Shown here piece after piece: positions 16,754 through 25,714 of a stretch of 64,000 nucleotides of DNA. Origin of the DNA: DASQPR01 sp963797605 (GTDB lineage: Bacteria; Actinomycetota; Actinomycetes; Mycobacteriales; Micromonosporaceae). Position 1 is the stretch's first letter. Each line of letters opens with the position of its first letter. The stretch spans positions 62,001 through 126,000 of the forward strand of contig CAWCPX010000003.1 in NCBI GenBank assembly GCA_963797605.1, read 5' to 3'. The notes beneath the pieces were generated by a model. The model saw nothing but the letters and a program-made list of their open reading frames with translations. It did no database searches and was not told the origin of the DNA. Position numbers and translations under genes: made by a program.

Positions 16754-17326
16754 ATGACGCTGCCCGAGGACCCGACCGCTCCGAACACACCGCCGACCTA
16801 CGACGCGGCGCCGACCTACTCGCAAGCCGGCAGCCAGGATCAGGTCTACCAGGATCCGACGTTGGCGGCACCGGGTTACACGACACCGGGTTACCCTCCG
16901 CCCGCTCAAGCTCCGTCGGCGTACCCGGCCGGATATCCGGGCCAGACTCCGGCCGACTACCCGCCGCAGGGTTATCCACAGGGCCTCGCGCCGCAGCAGG
17001 GTTATCCACAGCAGGGCGGTTATCCACAGCAGGGCGCGTACGGGTACACGGCCACCGGCTACCCGGCCTACAACCCGGCCGCGCAGACCAACACGATGGC
17101 GATCGTCGCGCTGGTCTTCGCGTTCGTGTTCGCGCCGCTCGCGGTCGTCTTCGGGCACATGGCCCGCAAGCAGATCCGGCAGACCGGCGAGGCCGGCGAC
17201 GGCCTGGCACCGCCGGCGATCGTGGTCGGCTACATCTTCACGGCGATCGGCGTGCTCGTGTGCGGCGGCTTCGTGCTGCGTCGCATAGCGATCCGAGCCG
17301 AGCGACCTCGAGCGCAACGCCGCTAG
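16754..17326 (+). CDS. DUF4190 membrane protein with Tyr/Gln/Pro-rich N-terminus
   Basis: 190 residues. The first 115 are a disordered Pro/Tyr/Gln/Gly region with repeats of the type GYPQQG; then a DUF4190 module: helix 1 TMAIVALVFAFVFAPLAVVFG, the conserved linker HMARKQIRQTGEAGDGLA, and helix 2 AIVVGYIFTAIGVLVCGGFV. Function of the family is unknown; such proteins are common at actinobacterial membranes. ATG 16754. Its TAG stop shares the palindrome CTAG with the stop of the convergent SDR gene. Confidence 0.75.
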   Translation: MTLPEDPTAPNTPPTYDAAPTYSQAGSQDQVYQDPTLAAPGYTTPGYPPPAQAPSAYPAGYPGQTPADYPPQGYPQGLAPQQGYPQQGGYPQQGAYGYTATGYPAYNPAAQTNTMAIVALVFAFVFAPLAVVFGHMARKQIRQTGEAGDGLAPPAIVVGYIFTAIGVLVCGGFVLRRIAIRAERPRAQRR

Positions 17327-18161
17327 CGGTAGGTCGCCTGCCGGACGCTGTTACCGCCGTCGATGACCAGCATCTGACCGGTGATGTAGGAGGCGCCCGG
17401 CGAGACAGGAACGCGATCGCCGCGGCCACCTCGTCGGGCGACCCGGGCCGGCCCATCGGCGTCCGAGGCCCTGCCGCAGCTCGGACGAGCGTCGACGACG
17501 GCGGTGTGGATGAGGCCGGGAGCGACCGCGTTGACGGTCACGCCGTCGGCGACCAGCTCCATCGCCAGCGCCCGGGTCAGACCGACGACGCCGGCTTTGG
17601 CCGCCGCGTACGCCGCCTCGGTGGGCAGCGCGTTGACCGGCCCCGCGGTCGCCGCGAGGTTGACGATGCGACCCCAGCCGCGCTCGGCCATGCCGCCGAC
17701 GAGCGCCCGGCTGACCAGGAACGCGGTGGTCAGGTTGCGGTCGATCTCGGCCTGCCACTCGTGCATCGTCAGCTCGGCGACCGGGCGCAGCACCTCCGGG
17801 CTCGCCTTGCTGGCGAGGCCGGCGTTGTTCACCACGATGTCGGGCGCGCCGATCTGCTCGGCGAGCGCGTCGGCGAGCGCGCCGACCTCCTCTTCCAGTG
17901 TCAGGTCGGCGACGAATCCGGTCACGCCGAGTTCGCCGGCGCGTTCGTGGATGCGCCGGGTCGTCGACACGATCGCCACCTCGGCGCCGAGGCCGGCCAG
18001 GCGTCGCGCGGTCGCGTAGCCGATGCCGTTGGGGCTGCCCGCGCCGGTGACCAGCGCGATCTTGCCGTCGAGCCGTTCGGTCGCCGGGTCGAACGGGTTC
18101 CACCGCCGGGTTCGTCGGCCGGGTTCTCGAGCATGACGTTCGCGCCGTTGACTGACTCCAT
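17323..18161 (-). CDS. SDR-family oxidoreductase (three 1-nt indels)
   Basis: NAD(P)-dependent short-chain dehydrogenase. Glycine motif ALVTGAGSPNGIGYATARRL, the NNAG motif in DIVVNNAGLAS, catalytic YAAAK in TEAAYAAAKAGVVG, and the C-terminal ITGQMLVIDGG. The frame breaks three times: near 18105 (N-terminal MESVNGANVMLENPADEP is in another frame from WNPFDPATERLDGK), near 17470 and near 17400 (a short MGRPGSPDEVAAAIAFL segment is in a third frame). The total span is 839 nt. All pieces are conserved, so sequence error is more likely than decay. ATG 18161. Substrate unknown; the GSPNGIG loop resembles 3-oxoacyl-ACP reductase-like SDRs. Confidence 0.78.
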
Positions 18162-18309
18162 GCAACGATCCTGCCCGGTCCCGGTGAAGCGGGCAACGAC
18201 GGCCCCCCTTGCTCGGGGTCGCCGAGCCGACTGAACAGCGGACACCCTCGCGAGCAAACGGCGGCTACCCTGGGCCCCTACCCCTCACGCTTATCGGAGT
18301 ACGCATCCC

Positions 18310-18979
18310 ATGACCACGCCTGTGCCGCCGTCCGACGACCAACCGACGTACGTCGATCCGGTCACCGGACAACCGCTGTACGTCAACCCGATCACGGGCG
18401 AACTCGCATACGCCGATCCGAACGCGGTGGCGCCGACCGTGCCGTACCCTGCCGCCGGTTACACCCCACCGAACTACACGGCCCCGACCTACACGCCCCC
18501 GACCTATACGACGCCGGACTACGCGACCCCCGGTTTCGCGCCGGGAAGCGATCCGCAGGCCGCCTACCCGACGAGCCCGGGCGGTCCGGCCGATCCGTCG
18601 ATGCCGCAGACCGGCTTCACCGCGCCGGCATACTCGCCGTCCGCGTACGCTCCGCCGGCCTTCGGCTACCCGGGTTACACCGCCTACCCGCCGGGCGCGA
18701 TCGGCGATACCAGAACCGCACGAACCCGCTGGCCATCACGTCCATGGTGCTGTCGATCTGCGGTGTGCCGATGCTGTTCTGCTACGGCTTCGGCGGCCTG
18801 CTCGCGCTGGCGGCGCGATCATCGGTCACGTCGCCCGGCGTCAGGTCCGGCACCCGGATGGAGGCCGGCGACGGGATGGCCCTGGCCGGCATCATCATCG
18901 GCTGGATCACGGTGGCATCGCGATCGTGGTTGCCGTCTTCCTCATCGTGTGCGTCCACCGAACACCTACTCACGACTGA
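18310..18979 (+). CDS. DUF4190 membrane protein with Pro/Thr/Tyr-rich N-terminus (several indels)
   Basis: The N-terminal 130 residues are Thr/Tyr/Pro repeats (YTPPNYTAPTYTPPTYTTP), after a VTGQPLYVNPITGEL opening. The DUF4190 half must be assembled from several frames: NPLAITSMVLSICGVPMLF, then GAIIGHVARRQVR, GDGMALAGIIIGWITV and VGIAIVVAVFLIVC, ending at TGA 18977-18979. At least four indels (near 18702, 18811, 18850 and 18915) are needed. It is a paralogue of the gene at 16754. The indel density marks this stretch as poor sequence rather than real decay. Confidence 0.65.
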
Positions 18980-19022
18980 GCGCCCGCAAGATGCGTACCG
19001 TGCGACTGAGGCTCTGAGCTCG

Positions 19023-19982
19023 TCAGGCCGCCGGCGGGGTGAACGATGTCGTGCGCGACATGCCGGCGGCCCGGCCCTTCGCGGAGATGACGAGAGCCAT
19101 CTTGCGCGACGCCTCGTCGATCATCTCGTCGCCGAGCATGACCGCGCCCACGTGCCACCCGCCTCCGAGGTCCAGTAGTCGTAGGCGTCGAGGATCAGCT
19201 CGGCGTGGTCGTAGTCGCTCTGCGCCGGCGAGTAGACCGCGTTCGCCGCGTCGAGCTGGCCCGGGTGCAGCACCCACTTGCCGTCGAACCCGAGCGCCGC
19301 CGACCGCTTCGCGACCTCGGTGAACGCGTCCACGTCGCGGATCTGCAGGAACGGCCCGTCGATCGCCTGCAGGTCATGCATGCGCGCCGCCATCAGGATG
19401 CGCATCAGGATGTAGTGGTAGGGGTCGCCCGGGCCGTAGTCCGGGATCAGCGCGCCGACGACCAGCGACTTCATGTTGATCGAGGCCATGAAGTCGGCCG
19501 GACCGAAGATGATCGTCTCGACCCGTGGCGACGCCGCCGCGATCGCGTCCACGTTGACCAGGCCGCGCGCGTTCTCGATCTGCGCCTCGATGCCGATCTT
19601 GCCGACCGGCAGGCCGAGCGACTTCTCGAGCTGCGTCAGCGTCAGGTCGAGCCACTGCACGTGCGCCGCTTCCTGCACCTTGGGCAGCATGATCGCGTCG
19701 AGGTTGGCGCCGGCGCCTTCGACGATCTCGATCACGTCGGCGTACGTCCACTGCGTCGTCAGGTCGTTGACCCGCACCACCCGGGCCTTCGAGCCCCAGT
19801 CGCCGTCGTTGAGAGCGGCCACGATGTTCTTGCGGCGCACCGGGCTTGGCCAGCGGCGCCACGGCATCTTCGAGGTCGAGAAAGACCTGGTCAGCGGGCA
19901 GACCCTGCGCCTTTTCGAGCATCTTCAGGCTCGATCCGGGCACCGCCAGGCAAGACCGGCGCGGACGACCAGCAGCACCCAT
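19023..19982 (-). CDS. HpcH/HpaI aldolase-type CoA ester lyase (CitE-like; two indels)
   Basis: About 320 residues of the CitE/malyl-CoA lyase TIM-barrel family: N-terminal SCLAVPGSSLKMLEKAQ, DQVFLDLEDAVAP, the metal-binding IGIEAQIENARGLVNVD and IIFGPADFMASI, and GKWVLHPGQLDAANAVYSP near the end. The frame changes at about 19855 (after LEDAVAPLAKPGA) and about 19165 (before WHVGAVMLGDEMID), two compensating indels within a 960-nt span. ATG 19982 follows GGAG. Probable role is cleavage of a (S)-citramalyl-CoA or methylmalyl-CoA type substrate in concert with the MaoC and acyl-CoA dehydrogenase genes on the same strand. Confidence 0.85.
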
Positions 19983-20033
19983 GAGAACTCCTTCGTTACT
20001 GATCAGTCAACACGGACACGGTAACCTCGCGCG

Positions 20034-20879
20034 GTGACCAACGAGAACGCATCTGTGAACGATCTCACCGGCAAGACGATCGTGGTCACCGGCGCGAATT
20101 CCGGCATCGGGTTGGCGGCGGCCGAGGAGTTCGCCCGGCGTGGCGCCACGCTCGCATTGGTAGGGCGAGATCAAGACCGTCTAGATCAAGCGCTGTCACG
20201 GGTACGGGCAGCCACCGGCGGCCGTGACTCCGGGGTGGCAGCTTTCCAGGCCGACTACACGTCGCTACCGAGCGTGCGCGCCCTGGCCTCGGCCCTCCGG
20301 GAGGCGTACCCCCGCATCGACGTGCTGGCGAACAACGCCGGTGGCGCCTTTCCGCGACGCACCACCACGGCGGACGGCTACGAGGTGACGATCCAGGTCA
20401 ACCACCTCGCCCCGTTCCTGCTCACGCACCTGCTCCGGGACCGTCTGGCCGGCGGCCGGATCATCAACACCGCCTCGGACGCGCACACCGCGGGCACCGT
20501 GGACCCGGCCGACCTCAACTCCACCGGCGGCTTCCGCATGTTCTCCGTGTACGGATCGTCGAAGCAGGCGAACATCCTCTTCACCGCCGAGGCCGCGAAA
20601 CGGTGGCCCGAGATCGAGTCGTACAGCTACCATCCCGGCGTCGTGCGCACCCGGTTCGGCCGGGACAGCGGGCTGATCGCCACGTTCTACAAGCTCTCGC
20701 CATTTCTGCTGACGCCGGAGAAGGGCGCGGACACGATGGTCTGGCTCGCCGGAGCGCCGACGTCGGAGCTGGTCGGCGGCGCCTACTACGTGAAGCGGCA
20801 GGTCAGGCAGCCGTCGAAGGCGACCCGGAACCCGGAACTCGCGGCCGCGCTGTGGACGGCGAGCGAGCGGGTGCTTTAG
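20034..20879 (+). CDS. SDR-family oxidoreductase (retinol-dehydrogenase-like)
   Basis: 281 residues. Cofactor loop TIVVTGANSGIGLAAAEE, NNAG in VLANNAGGAFPR, the VNHLAPFLLTHLL helix, catalytic Ser in INTASDAH and Tyr-Lys in YGSSKQAN. This NHL-type signature is that of the retinol dehydrogenase/WW-domain-like SDR branch, usually NADP-dependent, substrate unknown. GTG start 20034, divergent from the CoA ester lyase with 51 nt between them. The TAG stop is formed by the first three bases of the palindromic element at 20877. Confidence 0.88.
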   Translation: MTNENASVNDLTGKTIVVTGANSGIGLAAAEEFARRGATLALVGRDQDRLDQALSRVRAATGGRDSGVAAFQADYTSLPSVRALASALREAYPRIDVLANNAGGAFPRRTTTADGYEVTIQVNHLAPFLLTHLLRDRLAGGRIINTASDAHTAGTVDPADLNSTGGFRMFSVYGSSKQANILFTAEAAKRWPEIESYSYHPGVVRTRFGRDSGLIATFYKLSPFLLTPEKGADTMVWLAGAPTSELVGGAYYVKRQVRQPSKATRNPELAAALWTASERVL

Positions 20880-21043
20880 GCCGTGTCCTGCCGATCATTG
20901 GTGGGCTGCGGCGGCCCCAGCCGACGACCGGCGCGCTCTCGCAGATCCTTCAATACAGACGCGGTATTCAGGACTGCTGCGAGCTTGCCGGATCGCCGCC
21001 TGGAATCCGCCTCGCCTCGCCATGATCGACAGGACACGGCCTA
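20877..21043. repeat. 167-bp palindromic element (MITE-like), copy 2
   Basis: A 22-bp terminal inverted repeat (20877-20898 against 21022-21043) matches at 21 of 22 positions and begins TAGGCCGTGTCCTG, close to TAGGCCCTGTCTC of copy 1. The centre (AATACAGACGCGGTATTCAGG near 20952) corresponds to the loop region of copy 1, and the length differs by one base. Both flanking convergent genes end on TAG codons made by the element: the SDR at 20877-20879 and the EamA transporter at 21041-21043. Confidence 0.82.
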
Positions 21044-22000
21044 GCCCACGTTCTCGGAGATCACGCCGTCTTCCGGCGCGAGTTCCACGGCTGGGTGCAC
21101 GGCCTCGGCCGAGGTGCGGCGGCTGCCGAGCACGACGAAGACGACGCCGGCGATCAGGAGCACCAGGCCGGGCACCGAGGCGAGGCTCGGCACCTGACCG
21201 AGCCACAGCCACGCGAGCACCGAGGCTCCCGGCACTTCGAGCAGGATCAGCACCGACACCGTAGTCGCCGAGACCCGCTGCAGCGCGTAGTTGAACATCG
21301 AATGCCCGAGCAGTTGCGCGCCGACGACCAGGCCACCGATCGCGAGCCAGGTCGTGCCGGGGTAGCCGTGCAGGTCGACGCCGAAGATGAGGCAGACGGC
21401 GCCGAGCAGCAGCGCGCAGACGCTGTAGCAAATGGTCGTGTAGCCGATCGTGCTCGTCTGGGTCCGGGCCTTCTCACCGAACGCCGTGTAGATAGCCGCC
21501 GCCAGCCCGCCGACCACCGCGAGCAGGTCACCGACCACGGCGCGGGACGACACTCCGAAGTCGACGCCGGTGGCCGCGACCGCGCCGGCCACCGCGACGC
21601 CGATGCCGATCCACGTCAGCCGGCCGAGCGTGCGGCCCTGGCCTCGGGCGATCAGCCCCTGCCACACCGGTTGCGTCGCCCCGAGCGCAACCGCGTCCGC
21701 GACGGCCGTGAGTTTGACGCTTGGCACCCACGACGCGAAGTGTGCCGCCAGGAACACGCCGGCCAGGACGCAGCCGAGGAGCGTACGGCGGCCGGACCGG
21801 GCGAACAGACCACGGATCTCGGTCCGGCGGCGGGCGCCGGCGACCGGAATCAGCACCGTGGCCGCGATGCCGTTTCGCCAGAACGCGATGGCGAGAGCCG
21901 GTGCGGCCGCGAACGCGATGAGCGGACCGGACGAGGCGATCGCGAGGACGGCGAGGCAGATGGCGGCGATTGTGGCGGCGTTCAGCGAGCGTGGCGGCAT
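21041..22000 (-). CDS. EamA/DMT-family exporter
   Basis: About 319 residues, ten predicted membrane helices in two EamA repeats: repeat 1 with AFAAAPALAIAFWRNGIAATVL, and LLGCVLAGVFLAAHFASWV; repeat 2 with TICYSVCALLLGAVCL and a later LILLEVPGASVLAWLWLGQ, the conserved Glu-Pro turn of the drug/metabolite transporter family. Likely exports a metabolite or amino acid. ATG 22000 (MPPRSLNAAT) is preferred over a long upstream extension; GGATGGG lies upstream. The C-terminal tail is cytoplasmic. The stop codon is in palindromic element copy 2. Confidence 0.85.
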   Translation of the reverse strand: MPPRSLNAATIAAICLAVLAIASSGPLIAFAAAPALAIAFWRNGIAATVLIPVAGARRRTEIRGLFARSGRRTLLGCVLAGVFLAAHFASWVPSVKLTAVADAVALGATQPVWQGLIARGQGRTLGRLTWIGIGVAVAGAVAATGVDFGVSSRAVVGDLLAVVGGLAAAIYTAFGEKARTQTSTIGYTTICYSVCALLLGAVCLIFGVDLHGYPGTTWLAIGGLVVGAQLLGHSMFNYALQRVSATTVSVLILLEVPGASVLAWLWLGQVPSLASVPGLVLLIAGVVFVVLGSRRTSAEAVHPAVELAPEDGVISENVG

Positions 22001-22165
22001 GATCCGCCCATCCTGGCACGCCCGGCATCGGACCCGATTGGCGCCGGCAGCCGTTCCCGGAATCCGCAACTCGGGACGGAACGATGGCGCATTCGGTAAC
22101 GAAACCGCTACGCTCGGCATTCGCTACTCACCGTTCCACCCCACCTGCGGAGGGTGACAACGACC

Positions 22166-23014
22166 ATGAGTGCTGCTTATCGTGCTGTCCTGTTCGACTT
22201 CTTCGGCACGCTCACACGCGCTGTTCGCCGGGGTCCGGCTCACGATGTGATCGCCCGTCAACTCGGGTGCGATCCACAGGCCTTCGTCCGCGCCCTCGAC
22301 GAGACGTTTCTCCAACGGTCGATCGGCGCGCTCGGTGATCCGGCAACGGCACTCGGGGTCGTCGCGCGCATGGCCGGCGGCCTCCCGAGCCGCTGCACGA
22401 TCGACCGCATGCTCACCGAGCGGCTCGACGCGATCACCGCGGACACGAGGCTGCGACCGGAGGCCGCCCCGGTGCTCGAACTGCTCCGGCACGGCGGGCT
22501 CCAGACCGGCGTCATCAGCGACTGCGGCCCGGAACTCCCGGTGCTGATGCCGACGATGTCGATCGCGCCGTACATCGACACGTGCGTGTACTCGGTCGAG
22601 GTCGGCGCGCGCAAACCCGACCCGATCATGTACCTGACGGCGTGCGAGCGCCTGGACGTGACGCCGGCTGAATGCCTCTATATCGGCGACGGCGGCAGCC
22701 GGGAACTCTCCGGCGCCGGGGCGGTCGGCATGTCAGCGTTGCGACTCGAAGCACCCGACCTCGGCAACCACCTGGTCTTCGACGTGGACGCGGGCTGGTG
22801 CGGCCCCCACATCGACTGCTTGACCGAGGTGTTCGAGGCCGTACGCGCCCGGCGTCAGTCGGCGGCGGGCGGGCGCACGATCGGCGCGGTCAGTGCCAGC
22901 GGGTCCGGGCGCCAGACGCCGTCGGGACCCGGTTGCTCGCTGGCGATCTTGGCCTGCAACTGCAAGATGCCGTGCAGCAGCGCCTCCGGCCTCGGCGGGC
23001 ACCCCGGCACATAG
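22166..23014 (+). CDS. HAD-superfamily hydrolase
   Basis: HAD phosphatase: motif 1 VLFDFFGTLT (nucleophile Asp, note FFG rather than the common WDGT), cap helices, motif 2 GVISDCGPE, motif 3 with Lys in EVGARKPDPIMY, and motif 4 YIGDGGSRELSGAGAVGM. The catalytic core is finished by about residue 225 (VFEAVRARRQ). The frame then runs 50 residues antisense over the NuoB gene (160-nt overlap), which has no family counterpart and may reflect a missed stop or indel near 22860. ATG 22166 is chosen behind GGAGG; a GTG at 22154 is too close to it. Confidence 0.82.
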   Translation: MSAAYRAVLFDFFGTLTRAVRRGPAHDVIARQLGCDPQAFVRALDETFLQRSIGALGDPATALGVVARMAGGLPSRCTIDRMLTERLDAITADTRLRPEAAPVLELLRHGGLQTGVISDCGPELPVLMPTMSIAPYIDTCVYSVEVGARKPDPIMYLTACERLDVTPAECLYIGDGGSRELSGAGAVGMSALRLEAPDLGNHLVFDVDAGWCGPHIDCLTEVFEAVRARRQSAAGGRTIGAVSASGSGRQTPSGPGCSLAILACNCKMPCSSASGLGGHPGT

Positions 23015-23385
23015 ACGTCGACCGGGATGAGCTGATCAACGCCCTTGGTGACGGAATAGGAATCCCAATAGGGCCCGCCGGAATTCGAACACGCGCCGAA
23101 CGAGATCACGTATTTCGGCTCGGGCATCTGGTCGTAGAGCCGCTTGATCGCGGGTGCCATCTTGTCGGTCACGGTGCCGGACACGACCATCAGATCGGCC
23201 TGACCCGGCCCCTGCCCGAACGGGACGACGCCGAGCCGGACGAAGTCATGGCGACCCATCGACGTCGCGATGAACTCGATGGCACAGCACGCGAGGCCGA
23301 AGTTGAAGACCCAGAGCGAGTAACGCCGACCCCAGTTCAGCACGAATCGGATCGGTTCTCCCAGCACACCAGGCAGTTCGGCCAC
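22855..23385 (-). CDS. nuoB: NADH-quinone oxidoreductase subunit B (isolated copy)
   Basis: The peripheral subunit of complex I carrying the N2 4Fe-4S cluster. 176 residues with all four ligands: CC in FGLACCAIEF, a third Cys in GACSNSGGPYWDSY, and the fourth in VPGCPPRPEALLHGI. The LGVVPFGQGPGQADLMVVSGTV segment is also typical. GTG 23385 starts MAELPGVLGEPIRF. Oddity: no nuoA, nuoC or other complex I gene is adjacent; upstream is a sugar aminotransferase and downstream, convergent, is a HAD gene. Stand-alone NuoB paralogues occur in actinobacteria; whether this one assembles into complex I is unknown. Confidence 0.9.
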   Translation of the reverse strand: MAELPGVLGEPIRFVLNWGRRYSLWVFNFGLACCAIEFIATSMGRHDFVRLGVVPFGQGPGQADLMVVSGTVTDKMAPAIKRLYDQMPEPKYVISFGACSNSGGPYWDSYSVTKGVDQLIPVDVYVPGCPPRPEALLHGILQLQAKIASEQPGPDGVWRPDPLALTAPIVRPPAAD

Positions 23386-23432
23386 CCGACCACGGTACCG
23401 CCATCGTCGATCTGCCGGACCGGCGCTGTGCC

Positions 23433-24570
23433 CTACAAAGCTTTGCGTAACTCGGCAACGACGGATCGTTGCTGAGCCGGTGTGATCTGCGGGTAGAGGG
23501 GCAGCGACAGGATCTCGCGGGAGGCCGCCTCGGCGTGCGGCAACGCACCCGGCTCCGGCCCGGCGCTCGGCGAAAGCCGGCGTCAGGTGCAACGGGATCG
23601 GATAATGGATGCCCGCGCCGATCCCGACCCGACCGAGGTGCGCGACGATCTCGTTCCGCCGGGTGGCGGTGTCGTCCAGGCTGTTGACGCGCACCACATA
23701 CAGATGCCACACGTGCTCGTTACCGGCGAGCGTGGCCGGCCGGACGATGTCAACACCGTCGAGAAGCTGGTCGTAGCGGTGGGCGGCGGTGCGCCGAGCG
23801 GCGTTCCACCTGGCCAGCCGGGCCAACTTCGCCCGGAGTACGACCGCCTGCAGCGCATCGAGCCGGCTGTTCAGGCCGACGATCTCGTGGACGTACTTCA
23901 CGAGGCCACCGTGGGCGCCGAGCATGCGTACCGTGCGGGCGAACTCTGCGTCGGCGGTGACGACCGCGCCCGCGTCTCCGTACGCGCCGAGATTCTTGCC
24001 CGGGTAGAAGCTGGTCGAGGCGATGGCGCGCGGGCCGCCGAGACCCGCCGAACCGGCGGCGTGGCCGTGCCTGGTCGCACCCTGGCTCTGCGCCGCGTCC
24101 TCGACGATCGCGATTTCACGACCGGCGAGGCCCGCGCGCAGTTCGTCGACCGGCGCCATCTGCCCATAGAGATGCACCGGGACGATCGCCCGGGTCGCCG
24201 ATGTGATCGCGGCGAGCGCGGCTGGCACGTCTATCAGGTAGGTCAACGGGTCTATGTCGACCATGACGACGCGCCCGCCGATCCGCGCCACGGCTTCGGC
24301 GGTCGCGACGAAGGTATTGGCCGGCAGGATCACTTCGTCGCTCGCCCCGACACCTGCCGCCCGAAGCGCCATCTCGAGCGCGTCGGTGCCGTTGGCCACG
24401 CCAATGCAATGGGTGACTCCGCTGAACGCCGCGTATTCCTGTTCGAACGCGGCGACCTCGGGCCCACCGACGAACGCTCCGGCCTCCATGATCCGTTTGA
24501 AACCCGCGTTGACGTCATCCGCGACCTCCGCGTGTGCGGCCTGAAGGTCGACGAGTGGGATGGGTGCCAC
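23433..24570 (-). CDS. DegT/DnrJ/EryC1-type sugar aminotransferase, WlbC/WbpE-like (1-nt indel near 23565)
   Basis: PLP-dependent transamination of a keto-sugar nucleotide. About 378 residues: PLVDLQAAHAEVADDV opening, ANGTDALEMALRAAG, VEDAAQSQGA (PLP-interacting Asp), the Schiff-base Lys in TSFYPGKNLGAYGDAG, GLNSRLDALQA and HYPIPLHLTPAF. The C-terminus (GALPHAEAASREILSLPLYP) is in another frame because of an indel near 23565, so the real stop is TAG at 23433-23435 (span 3 x 379 + 1). HYPIPLHLTPAF is typical of WbpE/WlbC, which make UDP-3-amino-3-deoxy-GlcNAcA. Last gene of the oxidoreductase-epimerase-DegT-DegT operon. Confidence 0.88.
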
Positions 24571-24580
24571 GTTCGACTCC

Positions 24581-25714
24581 CTACCGGCCGGCGAGCTTGC
24601 GGAGTACGGCGACCACGCGGTCCTGCCCGTCTTCGGTCAGCGCGTGGTGCAGGGGCAGGATCAGCGAGTCGCGGCTCAGCCGCTCGGTCATCGGCAGCGA
24701 AGTCAGGGTGCCGTCGCCGTATGCCGGTTCGGTATGAGCAGCCATGATGCCCCGACGGGCCGAGATACCCGCGATTGCCAACTCGCCGAGAACCTCGTCG
24801 CGACCGACCGGGAACTTCTCGTCGAGCAGCACCCAGAAGGACTGGAAGTTCGTGGTGCCGTAGGAAGGGTCGCGGACCGTGCGGATCGTGTCAACGTCCG
24901 CGAGCATCTCGATATAGCGCCTCGCCTTCGCCCGGCGGTCAGTCACGATCGGGTCAAGCTTCGACAACTGCACGAGGCCGATTGCCGCCTGCACATCGGT
25001 CATGCGGAAGTTGAAGCCGACCTCGGTGTAGGCCTCCAGCACCGGCCGTCGGGACGCGTGTCGGTCAGCCGCGGAGACGTTCATGCCGTGTTCCCGCAGC
25101 CGCCGAAGCCGCGCCGCCCATTGTGGATCGTCGGTGGTCAGCATGCCGCCCTCGCCCGTGGTGAGCAGCTTGCGGGGGTGGAACGACCACGCCGAGATGA
25201 GGGAACCGGCGCCGACCGGCTGCCCGTACGCCGTTGATCCCACAGCGCAGGCAGCGTCTTCGACGAGCGGCACAGCCCACTCGGCCACCGCGTCCCGCAG
25301 CGCGCGCACGTCGGCCGGCACGCCGCCCTGATGCACCGCGATGACGGCCTTAGTACGCGGGGTGCGGACGGCGTCCACGGTCGCCACGGTGAGGTTGCCG
25401 GTCAACGGATCGACGTCGGCGAAGACCGGTGTGGCGCCGACATAACGAGCACAGTTGGCGGTGGCGATGAACGAGAACGACGGCACGATCACCTCGTCGC
25501 CGGGGCCGATGCCGAGCAGGTAGAGCGCGAGGTGCAGCGCGGTCGTGCATGAGCTGACCGCGATGCCGTGCTCCGCGCCGACCGACGCTGCGAACTGCTT
25601 CTCGAACTCGGCGACGCGCGGGCCCTGGGCGACCCAACCCGACCGGACGGCGTCGGCTGCGGCCTGGGCCTCTTCCTCGCCGAGCATCGGGATCATGACG
25701 GGAATATGGGTCAT
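24581..25714 (-). CDS. DegT/DnrJ/EryC1-type sugar aminotransferase (second copy)
   Basis: 377 residues, PLP-dependent. IPVMIPMLGEEEAQAAADAV, AVSSCTTALHLALYLLG, VPSFSFIATANC, VEDAACAVGSTAYG, Schiff-base Lys in SWSFHPRKLLTTGEGGML, FNFRMTDVQAAIGLVQL, and the C-terminal SLPMTERLSRDSLILPLHHAL. Closest in style to 4-amino-sugar transaminases (ArnB/PseC/DesI branch), so distinct from the neighbouring WlbC-like copy. ATG 25714 overlaps the epimerase stop (ATGA). It lies 10 nt upstream of the first DegT gene, so both are in one operon. Product sugar unknown. Confidence 0.88.
   Translation of the reverse strand: MTHIPVMIPMLGEEEAQAAADAVRSGWVAQGPRVAEFEKQFAASVGAEHGIAVSSCTTALHLALYLLGIGPGDEVIVPSFSFIATANCARYVGATPVFADVDPLTGNLTVATVDAVRTPRTKAVIAVHQGGVPADVRALRDAVAEWAVPLVEDAACAVGSTAYGQPVGAGSLISAWSFHPRKLLTTGEGGMLTTDDPQWAARLRRLREHGMNVSAADRHASRRPVLEAYTEVGFNFRMTDVQAAIGLVQLSKLDPIVTDRRAKARRYIEMLADVDTIRTVRDPSYGTTNFQSFWVLLDEKFPVGRDEVLGELAIAGISARRGIMAAHTEPAYGDGTLTSLPMTERLSRDSLILPLHHALTEDGQDRVVAVLRKLAGR

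Noticed and set aside
22855..24570. 571-residue fusion of a DegT aminotransferase and NuoB
   Set aside because: A frame artefact: an indel near 23565 joins the aminotransferase frame to the NuoB frame. In the repaired reading each has its own start and stop.
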